NCBI RefSeq assembly: GCF_030463535.1 | Contig: NC_132879.1 | Span: 41,353,970-41,417,969 of the forward strand | Length of the DNA: 64,000 nt | Reading direction: 5' to 3' | Source: Salminus brasiliensis | Taxonomy: Eukaryota > Chordata > Actinopteri > Characiformes > Bryconidae | Part shown: one piece after another, positions 11,007-23,000 of the stretch | How the letters are laid out: each line of letters opens with the position of its first letter | Position numbering within the stretch: position 1 is the stretch's first letter | The notes under the pieces: model-generated | Database searches by the model: none | Told to the model about the DNA's origin: nothing | What the model saw: only the letters and a program-made list of their open reading frames with translations | Program-made: the position numbers and the translations under genes

Positions 11007-13238
11007 AACATAACCAGAAACCAAAATGGCGACGAGGGGTGTCAACTTAAAAGTCCCTTTTAACATAAAAGTCCTTCCTTTGACTAAACATGACATGATT
11101 CATTAACATAGAGCTCATTTTCGCCTCTGAGCCGTGGCCAGGGACCGCCTTTTACGACGTGACAGTCGTAGTCCTACAACTTGATGTCTCCGTGTTACAA
11201 CATCTTAACCACTTCAGGTGCCATGGATGGTGTACAGCCACAGATCATTAATAATAATAAAACAAAATATGAGCCACTGATATAAGGTATTTATGTTTTA
11301 ATCAAAGGAGACTATGGCATCTCAATAATTGAACATGGACATGAGCTGGTAATCAGATTTAACATCAAATATTTTATAACACAGTGTGCCAAGAGCATCA
11401 AATATAGCCACATGTCCAAACAAATACCTTATTTAACAAACCATGGCTTATTTAACAATTTTTGCACTTACAGTGCATTTATCATTACCACATATACACT
11501 TTCCAAAAATGGATGAATCAGACAGCAGTTAAAACATTGTCATAACATATTCTGAACTAAGGTATATTAGATTTAAAAATATAAAATGCAGAATATGAGT
11601 ATGCAAAATGTTTAGATGCTAGAGTAATAATTTAAAACCAGTCCAAATGTTTTTATGATCAGTTTTACGCATCAAACCAAGGGTCCAGCCTTTGGCTCTG
11701 TGATCACAGTAGAGGAAGTTCCTGCTTGCAGTTGTAGTTAAAATATAGAAACACTAGCAACACAATATCTGAGGCAGTTCAATCTTAACTTAGGACACAG
11801 TGCCTAACCCTGGTCCTGGATGAGTCCCATCCCTCATAAAAAGTCTCAGAATTGCTCAGACTACTTTAACCTCTGAAATTCCCAAGCGTGTTACATTGTA
11901 AGGTGTATTACCTAGTAATTACATGGAGAACAATGCAAACTGAGTTATTATTCTGAAGTGAGTAAGAGACGTCTGGTCTGGTGGGTTCTGGACATTCAAG
12001 GGGTGCTTTTTATATATACGTTAAGAGAAACCAAATAGTATAAAATATCCTGATATAATACACTCATGTGGCTTTAATAAAAAGAGAGTGATCTGACATA
12101 AAGCTAATTATGAACTGCTGCCTTTCCTTAGTAACGTTTTTTTCTTTGTTGTCAATTTTACCATGTTGCCCATGTCTTACATTACAAAAAATACAGTAAT
12201 AAGGGCTCATGTATGGAAGTTGCTTCAGAGTTTGGTAATTTTTCCATTGAAATTCTGAAATAATGCTGATCTCTAAGTAATGATAATAATGATAATAATG
12301 CTGATCTTCACGAGTTAAACATGAAAGATAAAATATCAATGATTTTTAATAATTTTAGGTAACAGCATTATGCAGTCAATATTGTAACATGTTGAAAAGT
12401 GTACAACCACAATAAATGGTAATAACCTGTAAGATGATCCTCAGATTTATTGGATAATTATACAGTTGGCAAAGCTTTAAATCTCTGGCTGAATAATTTG
12501 CTATTCTTGCAATCCTCCACACTTCTTGCCACATTTAGAGTTTAGTATTTTGGACATGGTTAAGTGCATGTATGTAGCAGAACTAGCATAATTGAGACTG
12601 TGTACTGTAATCTTCAAATATAAATTTTAACAAAATACATATGTGAAAAATAATACCTGTGCTTTTCTGGGAACTTGATATGGCAAACTAAATCTGTGTG
12701 TATCTGGTATGTTTGTGTGTGTATACGGGGTAGTCTATTAGTAACTGGACAGTGACAATTTTTTTTGATGCTTTAGCTTTGCACTTCAACATGAGATAAT
12801 AGCAATAGCAATAAAACAATCAAAACAAAAAACAAATAAAACAAAAGTATGAACTTTGGCAGTGCATTAGTTCATTGACCTAACAAAATGTCTACAGTTG
12901 ATTTTGGATGTGGTCTATCACCATTGTCTCTCGACATAAGCACAGCAGAACCGTCAGTATAGCAGACCATGGCACTAAAACTTAAGTGTACAATTTGGTA
13001 CATGTTTCGTAAGCTGGAAAAGACAGGTGTGCTTAGCAAGCAGAATTGAATATCCAAAAGATACTGTCAATTGTAAAGAAAAACTGAGAATATCAAGGAC
13101 TCATCAGATTGACATGACCTCAGGGTTTATCATAAAAGGCAACCTACCAAACCCAGCCTTAAGAACAGGATACAAATGGCAAAGAGGTATTTTTACAAGC
13201 CTGTCTTCTAATTAAGGAATAATTAATTTCAGATCCAT
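11007..13238. other. Non-coding stretch
   Basis: No gene supported. 11021-11033 is CCAAAATGGCGAC, like a YY1-type promoter element, and 11100-11170 is locally CpG-rich; no linked exon recognised. 12727-13220 looks like old repeat sequence (agtaactggacagtgacaat) related to the MITE that follows. Confidence 0.35.
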
Positions 13239-13366
13239 AGGTATTTGGACAGGTACACAATTTTGAACGTCTACACATCAAGCACATCCTGAATGCTTCC
13301 TTTCAAATACACTGAGCTGATGTAGAGAGATAAAAGGAATAAAATTGTGTCATTGTCCAAATACCT
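13239..13366. mobile_element. Small MITE with 26-bp inverted repeats
   Basis: AGGTATTTGGACAGG...ACAATTTT at 13239-13264 and its complement at 13341-13366 match at 23 of 26 positions. The end sequence (tatttggacagtgacacaat type) is characteristic of an abundant fish DNA-transposon family. 128 bp, no coding capacity. Confidence 0.75.
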
Positions 13367-15849
13367 TCTGCATTTTTGACAAATGCCCCTGTGGCTTTCA
13401 ACACTTACTGGAAAAAAGGGCCCTTGGCATCTCATTTGGACAGTTATTCAGATATAGCCACCCTTCTCACACGACACATCAAATTGAGGCCAATAAAATT
13501 TCACGATGTATGTCTGGCTTGATTGGATCACTCTTCTTTACTGACATAACAGCAGGACTAATCCTGAAGTGCACAGAAGCATCTTTTACTGATCATATCC
13601 AACTCTTTCACTGCCTATAAAATGCAGTATTCGTAATTAGCCAAGTGAATTACCCAACAGGGTACACATTTATCTTACTGTTGACTAAACATCCCCACTG
13701 AAGATATCCAGTATGTGACGATGTGTACAACCACCTTATGTAGTCACTGAATGCAAAAGATAAAAGTTCTGCTGTGAAATACTAAAATGTTTGTTTAAAA
13801 ATGGTAATTTCTTCAATTATTCGGAGAAGAGACTATGTATAGAAAAGGCTGTTTTATATATATACATTTTTACAAAAATGTTTTGGTGTATATATATATA
13901 TAATAAATCACATCCCCTCAAAATTATGTGAACATTCCATTAACATTTCTTTTCAAATCCTGTTTGCTGGAGAATTCATCAAATTAAGTTGCTACTGTTC
14001 AGTTAGTAACAGACTAAGGCATTGGCCAGTATAACAGTAATACTGTATATCGCAGTGTTTAATGGTCGTCAACACCCATGTTGGTGGCACTTGCAGCAAC
14101 ACTGAGCTGTCTAAAACTTGTGTAGGCAAAGGCTAACTCAGTAAATGGGAGGCAGAGATGTTGAAATGGTATTTGGAGACAGAATGAAAAAAGTAGATAT
14201 CGCTCAACCTTATGTGTGCATGAGTGTGGCTTTTTTAAATGAGTCCTAAAGCCTGCTTGCTAAGCAGTGTGTCAAGTTACACACATATATTGGCAAAAAA
14301 GTAAATGCTTGCATTTTGTAAACAGTGAGCCAAAAACAAATGAACACACAGCTGAGTGTTGTAGCACAAGGCTGAAAATACCCCCATGTCTGTGTGAATT
14401 TCTAAATGTTTGACAGCAAGCTGTTGCTGTATTTCCTCTGCCTAGTCCTCGGGTACACAGATATCTCACACTAACACTGGTTTGCGTGAATCATGATTCG
14501 CGGTCATCAGCAGATGTTTCTTGGTTTCCATGTCCAGTTTCACCACCGCAGGAAACATCTGCATTTTGTATCTCAATTCAGCTGTCCAGCATTCGATGCA
14601 TATGTTCAGTCAACAAATATCTGAAACACACTGTAGAAAGGAGATCATCATCACTGTGTGATTATTATTATACAGACCTTGTAAACACTTTACATTTTAA
14701 AGCAGCGAGGTTGAACCAAGAATATTGTTTAAAAGAATCAACACTCTCAAAATCTTATTCTGAAGTTTCCTGGGGCATTTGTTACAAGGATAATAAAATC
14801 CAGTGTTTTGAGGTGAGTGTGTAACTCTTGGGATTTTGTTTAGGCCAAACCAACACTTTAAATGCAAAGATCATGATGTGGTAAAGCAGAACATTTCTTG
14901 CTGCTGTGAGCAATGATGAATAGATTACTAATGTAGCTAACAAATAAAGAAACATTATACCCCCACCAATTAGCATCATCCAATCTGCATACCTAAATCA
15001 TCATGTGGTCGCCTCAACCCATGTTGCATTGTAACTGAAATAAGTGTGTGAGATTATTGTGTGGTAAGGGGAATTATTTTTTTTCCTGAAACTTCACTTT
15101 AAGTAAATATAGACTGTAATGCAGTAAAACAGAACATTTCTTATAAGACAGTAACAAGCAGTAGATTACACATGTATACGATATGTGACAGGAGATTAGG
15201 AAAACTGTGCTGTACAGTCCTCTTTGCTGCTCTCAGTGGAGTAAGGCAAACTGGTATTGCATAGGCAGTGCTGCAGGCTTTGGTGTACAGTGTGATTGGT
15301 TAAGAGGAAGCTTAATTCAGCCCGATCACAGTTGCTGGTCTGTAAAACATCTATGACAGCTGGGTTTTGTGAACCAACTGAACTTGGACTGATAGAAGGT
15401 TCTAAGATCAATCAAAATTCTACTTATCCAGTCTTGAGACAATACCCCAAAGCACCACACTGGTAAAGTTTATACTTTAAAGCAAATGTACATGCCTACT
15501 ACCTAAAACTGTGGGATTAATAAGAAGTCAGAAATTAATTGTGGATTAGTAAAAAGACACTCTATATATTTAAAATGTATCATTTTCATAGTTTTGCTTT
15601 CTGGCAGAGCAAATGTAAAATCATTTAACAATAAAAGTATGCAGTATGGAAAATGAACACTCCACTATCAGTTGCAGGAGATGGTATTTCCGGTATAGTG
15701 CTCAGGCCTGCTGCAGGGGTTATTAAAGTATAAAGTAACAGCTTTGGAATCATATGCTCTGAGAATCGCTTTGAAGGGCTAGTATTGCAGAGGCCTCATG
15801 CAGAGGTTACAATCACACAACACACATGCAGTTAAATTCATGTAAATTA
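13367..15849. other. Non-coding stretch
   Basis: Short open frames only (for example 14486-14824, 112 codons, no recognisable domain). AT-rich. A short (TA)n lies near 13857-13903. Nothing else seen. Confidence 0.35.
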
Positions 15850-16560
15850 GCTTTAGCTCAGATATACAGAAATGCAAAAGTGTGTACACTCCTGATCAAA
15901 CTTTGTGTTACAGTAAATAGTTAACTGGAGAATAAAAGATTAACTGAACTGCCAGTTGAGGATGATATTTTAAAACATTTTAAGCAGGATTAGTGAATTA
16001 TTATTATTGTTGTTCTGTACAACCCCAACAGATTTGAGTGTTCAGATTTGAGGTCTCAGAATAAACTTGTTAGGACTATAACATATTTACTATCATTATT
16101 AAAGTCATCACCAAAACCCACAAGGGACTACCACAAGAGGTGTAAGCTGAAGGTTTTGGTATAGCCCTCACAATTCCCTGACGTAAACGTCATCAGAAAT
16201 CTGTGGATAGACTACAGCAGAAGCTAACTGCAGAGTCGAACAAGGCTAGATATTGATAACACCTAGATACAATAAGGGGAGTGTCTACAACGACAAAGTT
16301 AATTGATCTACACAGATAAATGAATACATCACTGACCTGACCTGCAAGTATCACCAATTTTACCCCTGACAGTTGCTGTTCTTGGCTACCCATTTAAATC
16401 AGCCACTTTACTTACTCCGCCACTATACAAGCTGTGATAATTGCCAGTGGGGGTGTTACCACATACTGATCATCCAGGGTGCCCATTTTGTTTGCTTTGT
16501 GCCCTTTTCACTTTTTTGAAAGTGTTAAAGAATTTTGCTTAAAATATTAAACATGCATGT
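15850..16560 (+). mobile_element. Tc1-like transposon relic
   Basis: 16171-16215 translates to FPDVNVIRNLWIDYSRS, a decayed form of the PDLN.IENLWIDL block around the third catalytic residue of Tc1 transposases (here Glu is replaced by Arg). 16440-16520 (agggtgcccattttgtttgc, ttgtgcccttttcactttttt) matches the usual 3' end of the same family. No open frame. Confidence 0.65.
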
Positions 16561-17063
16561 GAAATTTTCATGACCAATCCTTTGCATAAAAAAATATATA
16601 CACATGGTCATATCAGAATATGATGACCTCCCCTGGTTTGGAATGTTTATTGCAAACAGGTTTTCCTGTGTTTGTTTGAGTAACTGCCACTACTGTCCAA
16701 TGGCTTTCTACTAAATTTTGGACTATTACTGTGAGGATATGATTGCATTCAGTGAGAAGAGGTCAGGATGTTAGATGTTTACCAACCCACTTCATCCCAA
16801 AACTATTGGATGGAACATATATATATGGAGCAGTATAACTGTGTACTCTGGAATGATGGTGCTCCATTCAATACGTTTAATACCTACAGTGTAATTAAAA
16901 AATGTACATGTAATGTGAACAGCTAAGATAAACTACATATGTAGTCTCACACACAAACACACACACACACATGCACCCTATATTTGACCTTCTCATTTCT
17001 GCAGTAACCTGAGAACACTGCACAGAAAAGTCCTCCAAAGGCAACATCTGGAGCTATACACAG

Positions 17064-17084
17064 TCTCTCTTTCTCTCTCTCTTC

Positions 17085-17119
<35 letters not shown>
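17064..17119. repeat. (CT)n/(AC)n microsatellite
   Basis: CT repeats followed by about 16 AC units. Confidence 0.95.
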
Positions 17120-17121
<2 letters not shown>

Positions 17122-17298
17122 CAAACTTGTGTCTGGGTTTTTGTAAGGTTCTCTGGTTTCAGCCTTTTTCTCTACTAATGCAACTTTAGAACTATGAGAA
17201 GGACTGTTCATCTGTTTGGCGCCACTATGTGGGACAACCCAGTGCACACACACTGTGTACTTTTACTTTGTGTGTGTGTATGTGTGTGTGTGTTTAAA

Positions 17299-17304
17299 TT
17301 TATT
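17299..17304 (-). terminator. Possible polyadenylation signal for sobp
   Basis: TTTATT on the plus strand is AATAAA on the minus strand, about 770 bp past the sobp stop. It is one of several such hexamers downstream, so the true 3' end is uncertain. Confidence 0.25.
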
Positions 17305-18075
17305 TACTTATTATAGATTTACTGATTGATGTACGTATTTAGATAGGGATTAGTGAAACATCTCATTCACAATATTATTCCCTTAACTCAAATGTAGCTG
17401 ATTAGCCATGCTGGGGGTTTGAAGTGTGCTTCTTTTTATAAGGTTAATGAACAAGTAATGGAATACTGTACTAATTAACACAGTGCTAAATGCCTATGTA
17501 AATCATCACAAACTTCTGAAGAGAAATGGCTCTAATGGGGAAATGGTTTCTAACATGAATCAAGTCAAGAGTGTTGTGATTGAGATATAGAGTCCACACA
17601 ATGTTAGTAATCATCAGGGTTATTAGGATTAACGAAAACTATTACTAAAACAAAAACTAGTGGTGAAATAGTATAATGGCTACCTGTGATAAAAATAAAA
17701 ATGTTTCCACAAACTTAATAAGAAACTAATGAGTCGTTCAAAACAAAAATAACCCCCCAGCATCTGTTACTTGTTAGCTTCATTAGCCTGTTCACTTTGC
17801 GCTGTCCAAACTCTCTTTTAGAGGACTAGAATCGAGCACAGTTCAATGATTTCCCAGCCTTCCAACACTGAAGGCTCATCAAGTTAAACCAGGTATGTGA
17901 TTAAACTGTACTTGACACTGGTTGTCCAAAAGTTTCACACCCCTGTTCAAAGCTCCTGCCCTTAACTAAAAAAAGCTAAATTCCGGATTATATCCAAACT
18001 ATGACAACAAGGGTATCAGCTTCTATAGATAATTATAGTAAAAATGTGCATGTGAAATTCTTTCTTACCTGTCTT

Positions 18076-20040
18076 TTACTTATTTTGGTCTCTAATTCTT
18101 AGGCATCTCCTCTTCAAAGCTGGCTCTGCATTCAGATGGACGTTGCTCTGTTCAACGCTGTGTGAACTCTTGTCCCAAGTGTGCATAATTGTGTACGAAA
18201 GTGTATGTGCAGCTGTTTGTGTGATGGTGTGAGCATTCTTCTCTCGTAATTTTGGTGGGATTGATCGCGCATAGGTGTGCTCCTCATCAGCCATAGGAGT
18301 GTCACCATCTGTGGGCCCTGTCCTGCTGTCCTCTGATTGGTCTGTTTGGCAGTCTGTTTGCTCTCCTGAGCAAGAATGGTTTATGCTAGGATCATGGCTC
18401 TCTGAGAAGTTTTCTTTCACGTCTTCTCTTTCACAGAGTTTTCTTTCTGGGTCAGGGGATGGAGCTAGAATTTGTGTGGAGTTTGTTCTGTGTTCAGAAG
18501 GTGCATCAAGTCTGTCCAACGTCACTGGGGTGGCTTGAATGGTGGGCAAGTGGTTTGAGGAATATACAGAGGGCAACAAGACAGGAGTAGCAATTGAGTT
18601 GCTTAGTACAACAGAACCTGTAGCAGTGACTACGGAAGGGGCATTAATGCTACATGGGTTAAGAGCTTTCCGTAGAACAAGTGAAGTGGTTAGTGTGTGT
18701 GTTGGTGAAGATGTGCATGTACTATGGGCTGAACTGTGTGTGTTTATTAAGGGTACTTCTGAAGCGCCCGTGTTATGATTAGGGGACTGCTGTGCAGTTG
18801 AATCATCCTCATCCTCTGGGGTGCTCCAGCCAGGCCCTTGTTCAGCCTCTCTCTGCTCAAGGACAACAGGGGCATCAGGCTCCTGTTTCACCGGGTGTCT
18901 GTGGACCACTCTCTGTATCACCTGCCGCTCCCTACCATCATCCCTGTGCTCTGCCACTTTAACCACTGGCAGAGGAGGAGTGGTATTAAGCTCTAGATGA
19001 GCAGATAAGCTCTGTGAAGTCAAGGATGAAAAAGGGGAAGTACAAAAATCTGGAGGGGATGGGGGCTGTTCAGTCTTTACTCTGTGCTCAACTAAACTGT
19101 GAGTGATAATCTCACTATTCTCAGAAACCTTCTCTTCCACTAAATCTCCAGAAACAACTAACATGGTTTCTGTCCCACTTTCTCCTTTCCCCTCTGGGTT
19201 CTGAATGACACTTGTATGACTAGAAACACTAGATTTGATAGGTATAGGTATGGGTATAGGCACGGGCACAGGGAGGGGAACGATAATTGGGTATGGCACA
19301 AGGAGTGTAGGTTGAGGACATGGGAATCCCAGAGATGGTACAAGTGGAGGAATGGGGTGAGGGTACGTGGGTGCAAAGGGCAAGACCGGTCCTGTATATG
19401 GGTGCAAGAGGTGCGTTGGGGGAAGCGGGTGAATGGAAGGTGTTTGTAATTGTGGAGATGGGTGCAGAGGTCTCTGGGTTGGGCTGGAAGCGGGGTTGCG
19501 AAGTGGCTGGTGTACTGGGCTGTGGAGGCCTTGGGCATGGAGGGGCAGCCGGAGGAAGGGTGTAGGGTTCTGAAGCACCCGTGGTTGGTCTACTGCAAGC
19601 CGAGGGGCAGCACGTCCACTGTGGAGCTGTGAAGAACTCAATTTCTCCTGCTCTTTCTGATGCTGGGCTGGGATAGGCGCTCTCACCAAAGAAGATGCAG
19701 AAGAACTTGACAACACTGTGGCTTCTGACGATGACACCGGTGTAGGCGCTTCTTTGGGTGAAACTGCTTTGCTGTCTCCTTCCAGGGCAGGGTTATCCCA
19801 GGACTCTGGTGTGAGAAGAGTTTGACTCTCTCCAGTGGCTCCAGAGGCTGGATGACTCTCCTTGTCTGGGTGGCTGGGACTGGATTCAGCACCAGTAGTA
19901 AGTGCGGCCCGGGCTTCCCGGTAGAATATGTCCATCTTGTACTGGTTTAGGCACTTGGTGCTGCAGAACTGAAGCCTTTCTTCACCTGCACCAAAGTCCA
20001 GGTACTTGGTGTGACGCACATGTTTGCACCAATCACACAC
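18076..20040 (-). CDS. sobp: sobp coding exon 6 (second FCS finger to stop)
   Basis: 1965 nt including the stop. Acceptor CCCTACAG|GTGTGTGAT gives [17 protein letters not shown]; the first codon is an internal GTG (Val), not a start. Holds the second FCS finger, long Ser/Pro-rich sequence, the [15 protein letters not shown] tract, an acidic stretch (EDEDD) and the conserved C-terminal basic tail. The large 3' exon is the normal architecture of SOBP. Confidence 0.96.
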   Translation of the reverse strand: MCDWCKHVRHTKYLDFGAGEERLQFCSTKCLNQYKMDIFYREARAALTTGAESSPSHPDKESHPASGATGESQTLLTPESWDNPALEGDSKAVSPKEAPTPVSSSEATVLSSSSASSLVRAPIPAQHQKEQEKLSSSQLHSGRAAPRLAVDQPRVLQNPTPFLRLPLHAQGLHSPVHQPLRNPASSPTQRPLHPSPQLQTPSIHPLPPTHLLHPYTGPVLPFAPTYPHPIPPLVPSLGFPCPQPTLLVPYPIIVPLPVPVPIPIPIPIKSSVSSHTSVIQNPEGKGESGTETMLVVSGDLVEEKVSENSEIITHSLVEHRVKTEQPPSPPDFCTSPFSSLTSQSLSAHLELNTTPPLPVVKVAEHRDDGRERQVIQRVVHRHPVKQEPDAPVVLEQREAEQGPGWSTPEDEDDSTAQQSPNHNTGASEVPLINTHSSAHSTCTSSPTHTLTTSLVLRKALNPCSINAPSVVTATGSVVLSNSIATPVLLPSVYSSNHLPTIQATPVTLDRLDAPSEHRTNSTQILAPSPDPERKLCEREDVKENFSESHDPSINHSCSGEQTDCQTDQSEDSRTGPTDGDTPMADEEHTYARSIPPKLREKNAHTITQTAAHTLSYTIMHTWDKSSHSVEQSNVHLNAEPALKRRCLRIRDQNK

Positions 20041-23000
20041 CTGTAGGGTACAGGACAGACGCCTAAATAATTTTGCGTTGTCAGCCTTTTATTGTGCATG
20101 TGTGACATGAAAAAAGGGAGCAAATATAGACGTGAAATTATATCCCATCCTAAAATACCTACAACAAATCAGCCCCCTCTAGTTGGGAAACTGGATACGG
20201 CACAACAGTAAAACATATGTAAGGTTCAGTTATAAACACTAAAGCATGGGTGCACATGCTGGCTCTTGCAGTTAAAGTGGTAAAATATGCCAGTGTTAAG
20301 TGGGAACATTGGTAAGTGGGAACATTTTTGGTCACCCAGAGACTATGCTTAAGAGCTTGAACCCGCATACTCGTGTATTGCTGTTCATCTTGAGCATCAG
20401 CTGAGGAGGGGTTTCCACTGTTTGTCCAGGAGATGGAGGAGATTGGTCACTGTGCCGATCTTCGTCTCGAGCCTGAAAAACGAACAAAGTAAATTGTGAA
20501 ATGGTGTGTTTTTTTCACATAAAACCTAAAAAACCATAGCAGTAGCTAGTGTGTGCATCACTGTGCTTTCAATGTTTCTGTTGAAAACAAGCTCTGTTTG
20601 TGACTATTCAGTGTGTGTTTTGCGCAAGTATGTGTGTGTAGTGACTGCTCCAGATTGCGGTAAGCTGATCCTGTGTTGGCTGTACCCCGCGCTCTCCCTG
20701 TCTCGCTAGTGTGTGTAGAGTCTGAAACCTGATGCTGCTGCGGTAAAGTATGCACTGCAAGAGGACACCCGTCTCCCCATGGCGGCCCATAGTCCTTCCT
20801 CTCAAACAGGCTGATACTTGTCTGTGTAACTCTCTCTTTCTCTTGCTGGTCTGGCTGAATTACTCTGTTTCAGATTCCGCTCTTTTCCATCTTCCCCTTG
20901 GTTTTTTGTGGAAATACACCTAATAGCATAAACAGAAACGAGCTATAAACCAAGTCTTCCATAGACTGCTTCAAAGATACTAAGTGATGTGTATAGGTGC
21001 ATGTTTGACATTTGTGGTGGTGTGTATGTTAAAATGCATTTAAGACAACACTGAAGAGCATTCCATGAGTAGCATATAAATCAGTGTGAATATGAAACCT
21101 TGGTATAAGTGGATTAGCTAATGCTATCCTATTGAACTAATCATCACAGGAGTATCCCACCTCTGCTATTCAGAATGAACTTTTGCTGAGAACGTGGCTT
21201 GATCAGATTACTAGAGAATATTTCAATAAAAGTGTTTGTGAGAGTTTGTTGTGCTGAATACACAATAATTCTGTTTATTATTGTAAGGTATTTAGAATCT
21301 GTCACCTTGGCTGTGGGATCCTTTTTAGCCTTCTTTCTGTTACAGGGTAAAAGACCCTACACACACACACACACACACATAGTGGCATACGATCAGCAGC
21401 CTTGAGCTCTTCTTATGGATGCTACTGCCATGAGATCATGACACACCTGACTCTGTGAGCACTTAAATACATTCCACTGTGGTTAGGATGTGTGCAGGCC
21501 AAGGTTGAGGCCACCAGTCAGTAAATTCAGAAACCACCCCAAACTTTTGGAGCACTTTAACTTTGTATATAATCTAAAGAGTTTAAAATAACTACTTTCT
21601 TCAACCTCCATGTGTTCTTTACAACTGAACTCAATTAAAACGTTTTTGTTTTATGTAAATTATCTTTGTTCTAATTAGGCACCTTCCCAAGTGACATGAG
21701 GCACACTACATTCAGAATAAAGGCTCAATGCTCAATTAGTATCTGCAGTAACAGCACTCCTTACTAAGTCAACGTAAATTGGTAAGGAAATGTCTGTAGG
21801 TTGAATGGGCAATCAGATGTAAACATGTTTATTGGTGTGACCTCACAACCATGAAAAAAAGTTCCTGTTTCTACAGCTTAGCTGCCATACATCGATCAGC
21901 CATAACATTAGCATTTCTGTGCTATCTGGCACCAAGGTGTTAGTAGAGAGGAATGGATCCATAGATTGTATCACTGAGCCTCAGGTGCCCATGACCATGT
22001 CGCCGGTTCACCCCATGTCCTTTCTTTGACCACTGCATACCAGAAAACCCCTGCTTTTTGTTTTAGAGATGCTCTGACCATCCGAGTGTCTATCCATCAC
22101 AATTTGGCTCTTGTCAAAGTGGTCTAGATTCTTACGCTTGCCCATTTTTCCTGCTTTCAACAATTGACTGTTCACTTAGTGCCTAATATGTCCACCACTT
22201 GACAGATGCCACTGTAGATGATCAGTGTTTTTCATTCAACTGTCAGTGATGCTAATGTTATGGCTGACTATTTATACAGGCCAGTTTATCATTTTGAAAC
22301 AATATACAAACTACATGATTTTATTTGTGTGTTTAAAACAGCAATGATAAGTTTTGCCATATGTTATCTGGATTATGGGCCTTAATGAACTTTATTCCAG
22401 CTCCCAGAATCTGAGACTTGTTCAGACTATCTGTGAACCAGAGACAATCTGGAGACAATAAAGAACCTCTGTTGATGAGACAAAGAACAGACACAGACCT
22501 TGTTGCGTTTGAAGTAGGCACGGCGGCACATGGCAAAGCACTTCTCACTGCAGAAGCTTTTCAGCTCAGAGCCCATGATCAGAGAGTAGCGTTTCAGCCC
22601 TTCTTTCTGACACCATACACACACTATTTGAATATTCTGCTGCTCTTCCACTGGAAGTGAGAAACAGAGAGATTAAGGTTACTGTGCTTGTTACGGATGG
22701 GGTGACTGTGAGCATGTGTATGTGTAGCTGCTGATGCACACCTGTGGACGGCTTGATGAGTGGCACTACGACATGCGTGCTGTGCAAGTCCTTTGTGTGG
22801 GGAGAGGATGAGGACGAGGAAGGAGAGCGTGGAAAGCAGGCAGATTCTCTCACTCCATTTTTAGCAGATGCAGAGGAACAGGATGGGACTTTACTCTCCA
22901 CTACACTGGGCTTTGGATCAGAATTCTCTGGAGAATAACCATGAAACATAAACATAAATCAGGAATTGAGAGGGCAAGAAATCATCAAATTTTTAAATAT

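Larger units (their letters stand above)
16561..18075. other. 3' flank of sobp
   Basis: No gene; probably includes sobp 3' UTR on the minus strand. Carries a CT tract at 17064-17082, (AC)n at 17087-17119 and (GT)n at 17265-17293. Confidence 0.5.

Noticed and set aside
14486..14824. 112-codon open frame
   Set aside because: No start context, domain, splice evidence or repeat family; chance length in AT-rich DNA.
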